From PALSA-270 sp963770245 (GTDB lineage: Bacteria > Acidobacteriota > Terriglobia > Terriglobales > Acidobacteriaceae): DNA of 64,000 bases. The notes under the pieces were generated by a model that ran no database searches, was not told the origin of the DNA, and saw only the letters and a list, made by a program, of their open reading frames with translations. Shown one piece after another: positions 28,248 to 37,477 of this stretch; positions within the stretch are counted from its first letter, which is position 1; each line of letters opens with the position of its first letter. The position numbers and the translations under genes were made by a program. The stretch spans positions 248,001 to 312,000 of the forward strand of contig CAVYOX010000007.1 in the NCBI GenBank assembly GCA_963770245.1, read 5' to 3'.

Positions 28248-29112
28248 TGCCACTGATCCACACCCACGTAACTCCCTTTCACGGCGGCGCTTGCTGATAA
28301 GCGCCGCAGCGATAGGCGCGGGCACTATTTTGGGGGCGGGCGCCCCCACGGTGGCGCAAGACGCCGGAAAGCCTAAACCTCGGGTACTTGCCTTGATCGG
28401 CGATAGATTCCATAACCCAGACTACATTCGCGTCAGCCTGGATCGATTGTTTTCTGAGTTGGGGGTGCCGATCGACTATACGATCCTGTACGACCAACTT
28501 TCGCGGGATCGTCTTCGAGGTTACAGCCTCCTCGTTTGCCTCCGGGACGGCTGGATATGGCCGGCAGGATATCTCGGGCCTGATGCCTATACTTGTTATG
28601 AGGAAGGCATGGAAAACCCGGCGGATTTTCCAAAGGCAAAAGGCCAGGACTGGATCACGCAAGCGCAGGCAGAGGCTGTCCGGGATTTTGTCTCCGAGGG
28701 CAATGGCTTTTACTCCCTACACAACAATAGTCACGTTTCACTTTCTTCTCCAATATACCGGGAGGTCCAGGGAGGAGCGTATATCGGCCATCCGACTATG
28801 CGGCCTTTTAAGGTACGCGTTGTCAACAAGAGCCACCCCATCACCCAGGGGATCGAGGATTTCATGGTGAACGATGAGCAGCACTACGTCGCCTACGACA
28901 AAGATCAGCAGAACATTCTTCTTGAAGCTGAGAACGTCGATGGTCTCGGATACGAGGATCACGGGACAAAATCCATTTCGGGTTGGGCGCACGAGTACGG
29001 AAAAGGGAGAGTGGTTTTTACGGCCGTGGGACACTCCATTCACGCGATGTGGGCTCCGGAATACGTAAAACTTCAAAAGCGAGCGGTCCAGTGGCTAATG
29101 AAAATGATTTAG
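28201..29112 (+). CDS. Tat-exported ThuA domain protein
   Basis: A twin-arginine signal (NSLSRRRLLISAAAIGAGTI) is followed by a ThuA-like glutamine amidotransferase fold: PRVLALIGDRFHNPDYIRVSL, YDQLSRDRLRGYSLLVCLRD, then ISGWAHEYGKGRVVFTAVGH near the end. The ThuA family is linked to trehalose or sugar-oxidation catabolism and to glycosidase clusters. The catalytic Cys is not clearly present. The start at 28201 is chosen since it places the twin-arginine motif near residue 28. It overlaps the TPR gene and precedes an amidohydrolase. Confidence 0.82.
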   Translation: MTIPEKQRQKAPKQSSATDPHPRNSLSRRRLLISAAAIGAGTILGAGAPTVAQDAGKPKPRVLALIGDRFHNPDYIRVSLDRLFSELGVPIDYTILYDQLSRDRLRGYSLLVCLRDGWIWPAGYLGPDAYTCYEEGMENPADFPKAKGQDWITQAQAEAVRDFVSEGNGFYSLHNNSHVSLSSPIYREVQGGAYIGHPTMRPFKVRVVNKSHPITQGIEDFMVNDEQHYVAYDKDQQNILLEAENVDGLGYEDHGTKSISGWAHEYGKGRVVFTAVGHSIHAMWAPEYVKLQKRAVQWLMKMI

Positions 29113-29157
29113 TGTGGGGAAGAGTCCATCAAACCCGAGGAGGCGGTAAGACCTAAT

Positions 29158-29901
29158 ATGGCAAAAATAGTTGATGCTCATGCTCATTTGGGTAAATGTC
29201 ATGTGTTTGGGCTTAACAATGAAGAACACGATTTGATCCGAAGCATGGATGAGAATGGCATTGATGCAACCATTGTGCAGCCCTACCCGGGTGCCCGCGA
29301 TGCGGTCAAGACGCACGATCAAATAGCAGAACTATGCCACAAGCATCCCGGCCGATTTTACGGCTTGGCGAGCCTGACTCCGCACCAGGACCACGACGCC
29401 TATCGACGGGAGGTCGAACGATGTGTCAAGCAGCTAAAGTTTGTTGGAGTTAAGATTCATACGATCGGACATTCCGTCAATCCGTTAAGCGAGGATGCTG
29501 ATTTTGTCTTCCAGACCGCGAGCGACCTTGGTATCCCTGTCATGGTCCATACCGGGCCCGGCGTACCTTTTGCCCTGCCCGCCCTGTGCATCCCTCCGGC
29601 GCGCAAATACACCTCATTGAAGATTGTCTTGGCCCATGCTGGGTTTGCCGTGTTCTCTGCCGAGGCGCAGGTGGCAGCTTCTGAATGTTCGAACCTGTAC
29701 CTGGAAACTTCCTGGTGTATTGTGGACGACATCGAGTGGATGATTTCAACGATTGGCAGCAAACGGGTGATGATGGGGTCGGACCTCATTAGAAACATAC
29801 CCGTCGAGGTTGCCAAGTATAAGGCTCTGGATCTCAAACCCGACGTCTGGGCCCAGGTAATGGGGCAAACTGCCATTGATGTGTTCCGATTGCCAATGTG
29901 A
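29158..29901 (+). CDS. Amidohydrolase_2 family metal-dependent hydrolase/decarboxylase
   Basis: The 247-residue protein has the metal-binding start DAHAHLGK, then VKIHTIGHS, VMVHTGPG, LAHAGFA and a final MGSDLIRN, a layout of the Amidohydrolase_2 family (PF04909). Members include decarboxylases of aromatic acids and hydrolases; the substrate cannot be chosen. It starts with a GGAGG 15 bases upstream and is cytoplasmic. The gene lies eight bases before an ABM-like gene, with which it is likely co-transcribed. Confidence 0.8.
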   Translation: MAKIVDAHAHLGKCHVFGLNNEEHDLIRSMDENGIDATIVQPYPGARDAVKTHDQIAELCHKHPGRFYGLASLTPHQDHDAYRREVERCVKQLKFVGVKIHTIGHSVNPLSEDADFVFQTASDLGIPVMVHTGPGVPFALPALCIPPARKYTSLKIVLAHAGFAVFSAEAQVAASECSNLYLETSWCIVDDIEWMISTIGSKRVMMGSDLIRNIPVEVAKYKALDLKPDVWAQVMGQTAIDVFRLPM

Positions 29902-29908
29902 GGTGTCT

Positions 29909-30193
29909 ATGTTTGTTCTGCATGTGGATCTTAAGGCTCGTTCGGATTCATCCAGGATATTAGAAGATACTTACAGAGAAATTTTTCGGCCCGCGATTTC
30001 TTCACAGCCGGGTTTTGGCCAAGTCCAGCTCTTACAATCCGCCACGGATCAAAACGGATACAGACTCGTGATTGCTTTTCAGGATGAACCGTCACAGAAG
30101 GCGTGGGTCGCAACCGACCTGCATCAGCAAGTCTGGCCGAAGCTGGAGACAAACTGCCTATCCTATAAGGTTGAAACCTTTCACGCAGTGTAA
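29909..30193 (+). CDS. Small protein of antibiotic-biosynthesis-monooxygenase-like fold
   Basis: The 94-residue protein opens with MFVLHVDLKARSDSSRIL and has a mid-segment PGFGQVQLLQSATDQNGYRL, then IAFQDEPSQKAWVATDLHQQ. This fits the small dimeric ABM/DUF1330-like ferredoxin-like fold, whose members are cofactor-free monooxygenases or binding proteins. The catalytic residues are not identifiable. It directly follows the amidohydrolase and is likely co-transcribed with it. Confidence 0.6.
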   Translation: MFVLHVDLKARSDSSRILEDTYREIFRPAISSQPGFGQVQLLQSATDQNGYRLVIAFQDEPSQKAWVATDLHQQVWPKLETNCLSYKVETFHAV

Positions 30194-30269
30194 CTACGAC
30201 CGAAACGCTTGAATCCGACTTTAGGAGTTTACGCCGAGCGAAACCAAATTCCCCGCTTCGGAGGGTTGA

Positions 30270-31391
30270 ATGAACGCCAATAGACTCCGGTCGTTCGCGA
30301 GTGGCTTGTTTGCTGTCCTATCCGCAGTTTTGCTGTTGCGGGGCCAACCGGCCTCCGGCAAAGAAAAGCACCTGCTATATGTCGCTAGCCCGGGCATTCG
30401 GAACGACGTTGAGTATGGCGGTGTGGGTATCCTGGTCTTCGACATAGATGACGGATTCCGGTTCGTGAAGCGCATCCCCACCTGGACTGTCCCGCCCGGA
30501 AAAGAGCCTGAAAACGTTAAGGGCATAGCCGCAAGCGCGAAGACCGGCAGGGTCTACGTTACAACCCTCACTCGCATGATGGCTCTGGATGCCGTCACGG
30601 GCAAAGTGTTATGGGATCGAGCATACGAAGGCGGCTGCGACCGGTTGGCGATCTCCCCGGACGGCAAGACGCTCTACGTACCCCAGCTCGAAGGAAATTT
30701 CTGGAACGTCGTCAACGCGACCACGGGCGCCGTCATCAAAAAGGTTGAGACCGACTCCGGTTCGCACAATACGATCTACTCGCTCGATGGCACACAGGCC
30801 TATTTGGCCGGGTTGAGGTCTCCGATTCTTTCGGTCGCTGATACCCGGAGTAATAAGGTGGTGCTCAAGATTGGTCCATTTTCCGGCCCCGTCCGCCCAT
30901 TCACTGTCAACGGAAGCCACACCCTCTGCTTTGTAAACGTCAATGGTCTGCTGGGGTTCGAAGTGGGCGATCTGCGCACCGGCCGGAAACTTCAAAGCGT
31001 CCCGGTCAAGGGTTACCAACAAGGCCCCGTCAAGCGGCATAGTTGCCCGAGCCACGGCATTGCTTTGACTCCCGATGAAAAGGAACTCTGGGTGGCGGAC
31101 GGAGCCAACTTCATGATTCACATCTTCGATGCGACGGTGATGCCGCCTCGGCAGATGAGCAGCGTCACGCTCCGCGACATGCCCGGTTGGATCAGCTTCA
31201 GCATCGACGGTCGATTCGCCTATTCTTCCACCGGAGAAATCATCGATGCAGCCACCAAGAAGATTGTAGCGACGTTGCAGGATGAAAACGGCCGTCCGGT
31301 GCAGAGCGAGAAATTACTTGAACTCACCATTGCAGACGGGAAGGTGGTGCGGGCAGGAAATCAATTCGGCGTCGGAATGAAGCGGAAATGA
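30270..31391 (+). CDS. Exported YncE-like beta-propeller protein
   Basis: A signal peptide (LFAVLSAVLLLRGQPASG) precedes seven-bladed propeller sequence with motifs such as ARTGxVYVTT, KTLYVPQLEGNFWNVVNATT, and DEKELWVADGANFMIHIFD. It is preceded by GGAGG. It is followed after 220 bases by the exported ThDP enzyme and could be a periplasmic partner of it; this is position-based inference. The relation to other propellers in the window should be tested by alignment. Confidence 0.8.
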   Translation: MNANRLRSFASGLFAVLSAVLLLRGQPASGKEKHLLYVASPGIRNDVEYGGVGILVFDIDDGFRFVKRIPTWTVPPGKEPENVKGIAASAKTGRVYVTTLTRMMALDAVTGKVLWDRAYEGGCDRLAISPDGKTLYVPQLEGNFWNVVNATTGAVIKKVETDSGSHNTIYSLDGTQAYLAGLRSPILSVADTRSNKVVLKIGPFSGPVRPFTVNGSHTLCFVNVNGLLGFEVGDLRTGRKLQSVPVKGYQQGPVKRHSCPSHGIALTPDEKELWVADGANFMIHIFDATVMPPRQMSSVTLRDMPGWISFSIDGRFAYSSTGEIIDAATKKIVATLQDENGRPVQSEKLLELTIADGKVVRAGNQFGVGMKRK

Positions 31392-31611
31392 ACAGGGTCA
31401 TGCGAAGGCGGTTCGCCCTTTCCTAAGGTCTCGGCTGATCTGATCGGCGAACTGAAGCATTAGGAATAACGGGAATTCACACTAAAGCAGGGCCCGCAAC
31501 GCGTCCGGAATTCCGGAGGATCAACGTCAAGCGTGAGGTTCAACCAGGTAGGATACTCTCGGGTCGCCCGGCCACTTCGATTGTGAGGAAGACGAGGCCG
31601 GAGGGCAAAAT

Positions 31612-33525
31612 ATGGCGAGATCGATTGACCGGCGGCGCTTCTTGCAGGGTGCTGTTGTCGGCGCTGCGACCTTGGCGGCACAGGAGAACACCGTCTTCGC
31701 CAAACCCGGAGGTGCAGGGCCAGAGACCCCCTTTCCGCCGGCGGCAGAGAATACCTCGGCGGCCGGCGCCGAAGGTCTTACCACAGATCGCTCCGGGTCT
31801 GATTTCATGGTCGACGTCATCAAATCCTTGGGTTTCGAATACATTTGCGCCAACCCGGGCTCGAGTTTTCGGGGACTGCACGAGTCAGTGATCAATTACG
31901 GTGGCAACCGGGATCCGGAATTCATCACCTGTTGCCATGAAGAGTCCTCGGTCGCCATGGCCCACGGCTATTCGAAGATCGAGGGAAAACCTCTGTTGGT
32001 GTTCGCGCACGGGACGGTCGGGCTGCAACACGCCTCCATGGCTATCTACAACGCATTCTGTGACCGCGTGCCGGTCTGCCTCATGGTCGGGAACACTATG
32101 GACGCTGCAAAGCGAGCGCCGGGTGCGGAGTGGGCCCACAGCGTTCAGGATGCCGCAGCCATTGTGCGCGACTTTGTAAAGTGGGATGACATTCCGCTTT
32201 CGCTGCAGCTTTTTGCCGAGTCGGCAGTGCGGGCCTATAAGATTGCGATGACGCCGCCGATGGAGCCGGTCCTGCTGGTAGCCGACAGCGAACTTCAGGA
32301 AAACCCGATCCCGGAAACCGCCGAGCTCCGCATTCCGAAACTCACCGTCCCCGCGCCGCCGCAAGGCGATTCGGGCGCGGTCGCCGAGGCCGCGCGTCTC
32401 CTGGTTCAGGCTGAGAATCCGGTAATCGTTGCGGATCGTGCCGCACGCTCGCAGGCTGGCATGGACAAACTCGTGGAACTGGCGGAGCTCCTCCAGGCGG
32501 CGGTCATCGATCAGGGCGGACGGTCGAACTTCCCGACTCGCCATCCCTTGAATCAATCGACCCGCAAATACGCCGTGGTTGCGGAAGCAGACGTGATCCT
32601 GGGTCTTGAACTCGCCGATTTTTGGGGCACCGTCAATTCCTTCCGAGACCAGTTACATCGTACCTCTCATCCGATTATCAAATCCGACGCAAAACTCATC
32701 AGCATCACCGCCGGCGACCTCTATACGAAGGCGAATTACCAGGATTTCCAGCGGTTCACGCCGGTAGATGTCGATATCGCGGCCGATGCCGAAGCGAGTG
32801 TCCCGGCGCTCATTGAGGCAATCAAGAAGGGAATGACGGCCGACCGCAAAAGAGTATTTCAAGAGCGGGGCGCGAAGCTGGCCGCCGCACACCAGGAGGC
32901 GGATGAGCAGGCGCGGTCCGACGCGGCGTACGCCTGGGACGCGAGCCCGATCTCTACCGCGCGCGTAAGCGCCGAGTTGTGGGGGGCGATTAAGGGCGAA
33001 GACTGGTCGCTGGTGTCGCGCGACCTGCATGTCTCCGGCTGGCCGCGGCGGCTCTGGGCTTTTGAGAAATATTACCAGTTCATCGGCGGCTCGGGCGGGG
33101 CCGGGATTGGCTACGGCGCTCCCGCCGCGGTGGGGGCCGCCCTCGCGAACCGAAAACATGGCCGTCTGTCAGTCAACATTCAGGATGACGGAGACTTGTT
33201 GTATGCCCCCGCAGTCTTGTGGACTTCCGCACATCATCGCATCCCCTTGCTGAGTGTGATGCACAATAATCGCGCCTACCATGAAGAAGTCATGCAAGTA
33301 CAGCGCATGGCCGATCGCCACAATCGGGGGATTGACCGGGCCAATATCGGAACGAAATTGGACGACCCCAATATCGATTTCGCGAAGCTCGCGCAGAGTA
33401 TGGGAATTTATGCGGAGGGTCCCATAGCGGATCCGGGTGAGCTTGGCCCGGCGATCCGCCGTGCGGTTGCCGTCGTCAAACGGGGTGAGCCGGCGCTTGT
33501 CGATGTGGTCACTCAGCCGCGCTAA
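31612..33525 (+). CDS. Tat-exported thiamine-diphosphate (ThDP)-dependent enzyme
   Basis: The N terminus has a Tat signal (DRRRFLQGAVVGAATLAA). The mature part has the three-domain acetolactate-synthase-like layout. The Pyr domain carries the catalytic Glu110 in CHEESSVAMAHGYS, the middle domain has PVIVADRAARSQAG, and the PP domain has DDGDLLYAPA (residues 525-534) and the Asn pair HNNRAYHE (551-558). This is the ThDP motif (GDG...NN) with the first Gly replaced by Asp. Family members are decarboxylases, oxidases or carboligases of 2-oxo acids. Export of such an enzyme is unusual; Tat fits folding with cofactor inside. The cytochrome c gene follows after nine bases, suggesting an oxidase with periplasmic electron transfer. 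The reaction is not known. Confidence 0.85.
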   Translation: MARSIDRRRFLQGAVVGAATLAAQENTVFAKPGGAGPETPFPPAAENTSAAGAEGLTTDRSGSDFMVDVIKSLGFEYICANPGSSFRGLHESVINYGGNRDPEFITCCHEESSVAMAHGYSKIEGKPLLVFAHGTVGLQHASMAIYNAFCDRVPVCLMVGNTMDAAKRAPGAEWAHSVQDAAAIVRDFVKWDDIPLSLQLFAESAVRAYKIAMTPPMEPVLLVADSELQENPIPETAELRIPKLTVPAPPQGDSGAVAEAARLLVQAENPVIVADRAARSQAGMDKLVELAELLQAAVIDQGGRSNFPTRHPLNQSTRKYAVVAEADVILGLELADFWGTVNSFRDQLHRTSHPIIKSDAKLISITAGDLYTKANYQDFQRFTPVDVDIAADAEASVPALIEAIKKGMTADRKRVFQERGAKLAAAHQEADEQARSDAAYAWDASPISTARVSAELWGAIKGEDWSLVSRDLHVSGWPRRLWAFEKYYQFIGGSGGAGIGYGAPAAVGAALANRKHGRLSVNIQDDGDLLYAPAVLWTSAHHRIPLLSVMHNNRAYHEEVMQVQRMADRHNRGIDRANIGTKLDDPNIDFAKLAQSMGIYAEGPIADPGELGPAIRRAVAVVKRGEPALVDVVTQPR

Positions 33526-33534
33526 GGAGTTGGC

Positions 33535-33933
33535 ATGAAAACGTATCGTAGATGCAGATACGTAGTCATCCTGACGGTTACGATGACACTGATTCTGGTC
33601 GCTACCCGCGTGAACTCGCAGAATGCGGCCAACCCTTCGGGGTCTTCAGGCGGACCAACCGGAAATGCCGCCAGGGGGAAGCGCGTCTATGTGAAATATG
33701 GCTGTTATGAGTGCCACGGCCGCGAAGCCCAGGGCTCGCCGGCGACCGGACCGCGGCTTGGTCCCGACCCTTTTCCCTATGAAGCTTTCTCCCAGTATGT
33801 CCGCAGCCCCGCCGGTGCGATGCCGCCCTATACCAAAAAGGTCGTTTCGGATCAGGATTTGGCCGACATCTGTGCGTTCCTGGAGTCGCTGCCGCATCCC
33901 CCGGCCGCAAATACAATCCCTCTCCTGAAATAG
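33535..33933 (+). CDS. Exported monohaem cytochrome c
   Basis: The protein has an N-terminal hydrophobic segment (VVILTVTMTLILVATRV) and one haem motif, CYECH at residues 57-61, with a distal Met in AMPPYT (Met96). This is a class I cytochrome c of about 132 residues. The N-terminal segment may be a signal or an anchor. It begins nine bases after the ThDP enzyme stop and is surely in the same operon; it may accept electrons from that enzyme, which is inference. Confidence 0.88.
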   Translation: MKTYRRCRYVVILTVTMTLILVATRVNSQNAANPSGSSGGPTGNAARGKRVYVKYGCYECHGREAQGSPATGPRLGPDPFPYEAFSQYVRSPAGAMPPYTKKVVSDQDLADICAFLESLPHPPAANTIPLLK

Positions 33934-34588
33934 GCCTGCGGGGGGGAGGGGTGAATCTCGACGGAGATCGGTAAGGACTGCGCAATTCAAGGAGTCCGAT
34001 TTTCACCCCATGTCTCGTTCGTACGCTGATGCTTCGCAGTGGGGGGAGGGCGTTCAGGTGCGGTTGTGGTTGGAGGGAGCCTGTGTTCGTTCAGAATGAT
34101 CCGTGACTCTTGGAGTAGAGTGTCACCTTTCGAATTGTCACCGGTCCGTGCGACATCTCGTACTACATTAGGGAGATAGACGAACTGGATTATTCGATTC
34201 GCACCCGTGCGGCGCAAGATAGGTCACAGGAGACGTAGACGTTCAGGCACTCCGATTGCCAACACGCTTCCCATCCGCGATCATGGGTCATTTAATCCCG
34301 GAATGGGCGTGGAAGGTCTTCTCGAATACGATCGAAAAGTTTGGCCCGGATCAGGCGTGGCTCACGACGATAAGAACTCAATCCCAATGATAGTACCGCG
34401 GCTTATTAGATCGGGCGCATGATGGTTGACACCGGCCGTTTGCCTGAAGCGAAAAAATGGTTGCAACGGGTCGGCTCATCCTCGGCGCTCAATTATCGTG
34501 CGACTTACTGACTGGGGCCGTGGTTCTATAGATTCGGTTGCTTTCCGCGAGCAGGTAAGACTCTAGTAACTAGAGATGGGAGGAAGAG
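33934..34588 (+). other. Intergenic region before NCS1 permease
   Basis: About 650 bases carry no supported gene. Short forward frames exist but lack motifs and ribosome-binding sites. The promoter of the permease must lie near the 3' end. Confidence 0.35.
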
Positions 34589-35890
34589 TTGATCCCAAAC
34601 TATATAAGGCTCACGCGCCCAATTCCCACCGTTCAACGGGTTCCCTGGTACAAAAACACATTCCCCACTTATGCAGGGATTTTTCTCTGGGTGGGTTTTT
34701 ATTTACCCCTCGCCGGCCCTACGCTTGGCGAAGCAAGCGTCGGCATTTGCGTGGGAGCACTGCTTGTAGCGGGGCTACTCTGTTTCGGACTTTATTACTA
34801 TGTTCCTGCCATGCTGGGTATGCAAACCGGGCGGCCGCTCTATGTGATCGGAGCCTCAACGTTCGGAACCAAAGGGGGCTACCTGATGCCTGGCTTGCTC
34901 ATGGGCTTTTTGCAGGTGGGGTGGGTAAGCGCCATAGCGTCAGTTGCTACCGATTTCATCATGAAAGGGCTGCATCTCAGTTCAAGGATTGCCTTCTCTG
35001 TGATTGTATTGCTTTGGATTTATTCGTTGGCCTGGGTCGCTATTCGCGGTATCAAACACGTAGCACGAGTTGCTAAGTTCCTTAATTGGGTACCGCTCGT
35101 CATGATGGTGATCGTATTCTGGGTTAACAGGGTTGGGATCGATCACTACACGGTTGTGCACAGCGATCCATGGGGCGGGTTTCTTAATATGGTGACCATT
35201 GTTATCGGATTCTTCGCCACCGCTGGCGCGGCGGGTGCTGATTTCGGCATGAACAACCGGAATGGCAGAGACATCGTACTGGCTGGGGTGTTCGGCATTG
35301 TCGGAGGGGTTCTCGTCGCGGGTGGGCTGGCGATACTTTCGGTAGCAGGGTCGATTGGAAGGCAAGCAGCGAATACGTACAGCTACAGCGGAGCTATTGC
35401 GAGTGTGGGGGCCTTGGCGCCTATCATGTTTCTCCTGTTTGCTGCAGCCTCACTCGTGCCCACTTGTTTTTCGACCTTTATAGCGTCTAACAGCTTCAGT
35501 ACGATGTTTCCTAGAATTCCCCGCAGCATTTCGACGCTCGCGGCGGTCACTGTGAGTGCGCTTCTTGCAATCAGTGGCCTTGCCAACAACCTTGTAGGAT
35601 TCTTCTCAATCGTAGGAGCGTCTTTTGGGCCCATTTGTGGTGCCATGTGCGCCGACTATATCTTGGCTGGAAGACGCTGGTCCGGACCCCGAGAGGGAAT
35701 CAACTGGGCCGGTTATATTGCTTGGAGCGTTGGGTTCTTGGTCGGGATTGCTGACCACATTCCGGGATTACCTCCGACTTGGGTTAAGGCTGATCGACCC
35801 GCGCCTTTAACTTCTTTTGTAGTTGGGTTCCTCCTTTACTTTGTACTCTCAAAGGCTCGACTGCAACCACCCGTGGTGGCCGAAGATTGA
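34589..35890 (+). CDS. NCS1 family nucleobase:cation symporter-type permease
   Basis: The protein has about 12 membrane segments with the NCS1 signature pattern. The N-terminal part includes WYKNTFPTYAGIFLWVGFYL, a conserved substrate-site region is seen in GAAGADFGMNNRNGRD, and there are late Ser/Ala-rich helices (LFAAASLVPTCFSTFIASN). Members import cytosine, uracil, allantoin, hydantoins or vitamins with protons or sodium. The start is a TTG preceded by GGGAGG, an unusual start. The gene lies before a glycosidase fragment and an MFS gene. Confidence 0.8.
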   Translation: MIPNYIRLTRPIPTVQRVPWYKNTFPTYAGIFLWVGFYLPLAGPTLGEASVGICVGALLVAGLLCFGLYYYVPAMLGMQTGRPLYVIGASTFGTKGGYLMPGLLMGFLQVGWVSAIASVATDFIMKGLHLSSRIAFSVIVLLWIYSLAWVAIRGIKHVARVAKFLNWVPLVMMVIVFWVNRVGIDHYTVVHSDPWGGFLNMVTIVIGFFATAGAAGADFGMNNRNGRDIVLAGVFGIVGGVLVAGGLAILSVAGSIGRQAANTYSYSGAIASVGALAPIMFLLFAAASLVPTCFSTFIASNSFSTMFPRIPRSISTLAAVTVSALLAISGLANNLVGFFSIVGASFGPICGAMCADYILAGRRWSGPREGINWAGYIAWSVGFLVGIADHIPGLPPTWVKADRPAPLTSFVVGFLLYFVLSKARLQPPVVAED

Positions 35891-35954
35891 AATTTGACGG
35901 AACTCAGTTCCTCGGGACTTAGAGACAATACTGTTCACTTCGTGATTCTGATGC

Positions 35955-36242
35955 ATGCTGAGATTTCAACTCGTGTCCCGGCGGTTCCGGAGTTTTGGCG
36001 GACGTCACCTCCACTGGTTGGCCGATGCCGAAAAGATCTGGGGGAAACTTCTCGTACAGGAGGAATTCCTGCCCATTCAGAACGTCAATGTCCGCATACG
36101 GTTTTCCCGGAAGCCTTCCGTAAAATCTGTGACGCTGCCATGGAGTGGGGCCGCCGCCTCGGGGACGATACGGAGTGGTTGGGTGGAAGTGAAGGTTCCT
36201 GAAGTTCTCATCTATGAACTCGTTCATCTGGATCTGGCCTGA
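35955..36242 (+). pseudogene. C-terminal fragment of glycosidase-like (GHL6) protein
   Basis: The frame ends with EEFLPIQNVNVRIRFSRK and then VEVKVPEVLIYELVHLDL, closely parallel to the end of the full-length glycosidase-like protein at 47.3-49.5 kb (REFFPVGEQKVNVRLADG and LKVPSILDHEVVAIDL). The rest of the gene is missing. Its stop overlaps the MFS start (TGATG), so it was once the upstream partner of the MFS gene. Upstream of about 35990 the homology fades. Confidence 0.6.
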
Positions 36243-37477
36243 TGCAACCCACTGATCCATCCCCTCTTCGATGGGTGATGGTTGCACTGGTGTTTCTTGC
36301 CACTGCCATCAATTACCTCGACAGACAGACCCTTTCTGTCGTGGCTCCGGTTCTGATCGACCAGTTCCATATGATGAACCAGGCATATGCCCGCGTGATC
36401 TCGGCCTTCATGTTGGCTTACACTGTGGCCAACGGTCTTTGCGGTTCCGTATTGGATCGCCTCGGGACGCGTGTAGGCTTTGCCCTGACAATGGCCTGGT
36501 GGTCCGCTGCGGCCATGCTACATGCCTTGGCTCGAGGAACATGGTCACTAGGTGTTTACCGCTTCTTGCTTGGCATCGGCGAGGCTGGCAACTGGCTGGC
36601 CGGCGTAAAGGTGGTAGCGGAGTGGTTCCCCACCGAAGAACGTGCCTTGGCCTCCGGAGTTTTTGACAACGGCTCCGCAATAGGAGCCATCGTAGCTCCG
36701 CCGCTCGTGGTGTGGATCACCCTCCGATTTGGGTGGAAGCTGGCCTTTCTGCTGGTCGGAGCGATAGCGTGGGTCTGGCTCGTCGTTTGGTCCTTTCTTT
36801 ACCACACACCGCAGGCGGCAAAGGCGGAACTTGTTCCGCCTACCATTTCACCCTGGAAGCTGTTTAGCATCCGGTTTGTGTGGACCTTCACATTGGCCAA
36901 AGTTTTTCTGGACCCCGTCTGGTATTTCTACATCTTCTGGTTTGCCGAGTATCTGAAAGTTGTACGCCATTTCAGCATGGCTTCGATCGGGGAATATGCC
37001 TGGATTCCTTTTGCCGTAGCGGGCCTGGGGAACGTTTTAGGCGGCTGGACCTCCGCGCTGATCCTCCAGCGAGGGTTTTCACTGAATCTGGCCCGCAAGG
37101 GTACCGTCACGCTTTTCGCGTTGCTAATGACCAGCGCCATCCCAGCCATCTTAGTGCAGTCCGTGCGCTCGTCTATCGCTCTCGTTTCCGTCGCCATGCT
37201 CGGATACACGGGATGGAATGCCGTCATGCTCGCCTGTCCCGCCGATGTTTTCCCCAAGAATGTCGTGGGCTCGATCTGGGGCCTGGCCAGTATGGGGTCG
37301 GGTTTTGGCGGCATGGTCTTTGCCCTGCTTACCGGCTTGGTAGTGGATCACTTCTCTTACCTGCCTGTGTTTATCGGTTTCGGTACCATGCCACTGATCT
37401 GTGCGGGTATTCTCTGGGCCTTGGTGAGCCCAATTCGCCCTCGGCTCTCCTGGGGCACCTTTGGAGCAACGTCATGA
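36242..37477 (+). CDS. MFS transporter, ACS type
   Basis: This 411-residue protein opens with FLATAINYLDRQTLSVVAPV and has a CGSVLDRLGTRVGFAL loop motif, matching the MFS DRxGxR pattern and the ACS subfamily (sugar acid/anion symporters). It is similar in layout to the transporter at 12.3 kb. The start overlaps the stop of the upstream fragment, and its stop overlaps the SDR start (ATGA), so the SDR is in the same operon. Confidence 0.85.
   Translation: MQPTDPSPLRWVMVALVFLATAINYLDRQTLSVVAPVLIDQFHMMNQAYARVISAFMLAYTVANGLCGSVLDRLGTRVGFALTMAWWSAAAMLHALARGTWSLGVYRFLLGIGEAGNWLAGVKVVAEWFPTEERALASGVFDNGSAIGAIVAPPLVVWITLRFGWKLAFLLVGAIAWVWLVVWSFLYHTPQAAKAELVPPTISPWKLFSIRFVWTFTLAKVFLDPVWYFYIFWFAEYLKVVRHFSMASIGEYAWIPFAVAGLGNVLGGWTSALILQRGFSLNLARKGTVTLFALLMTSAIPAILVQSVRSSIALVSVAMLGYTGWNAVMLACPADVFPKNVVGSIWGLASMGSGFGGMVFALLTGLVVDHFSYLPVFIGFGTMPLICAGILWALVSPIRPRLSWGTFGATS

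Noticed and set aside
34207..34422. Forward frame in the region before the NCS1 permease
   Set aside because: No ribosome-binding site or family; likely chance open frame.
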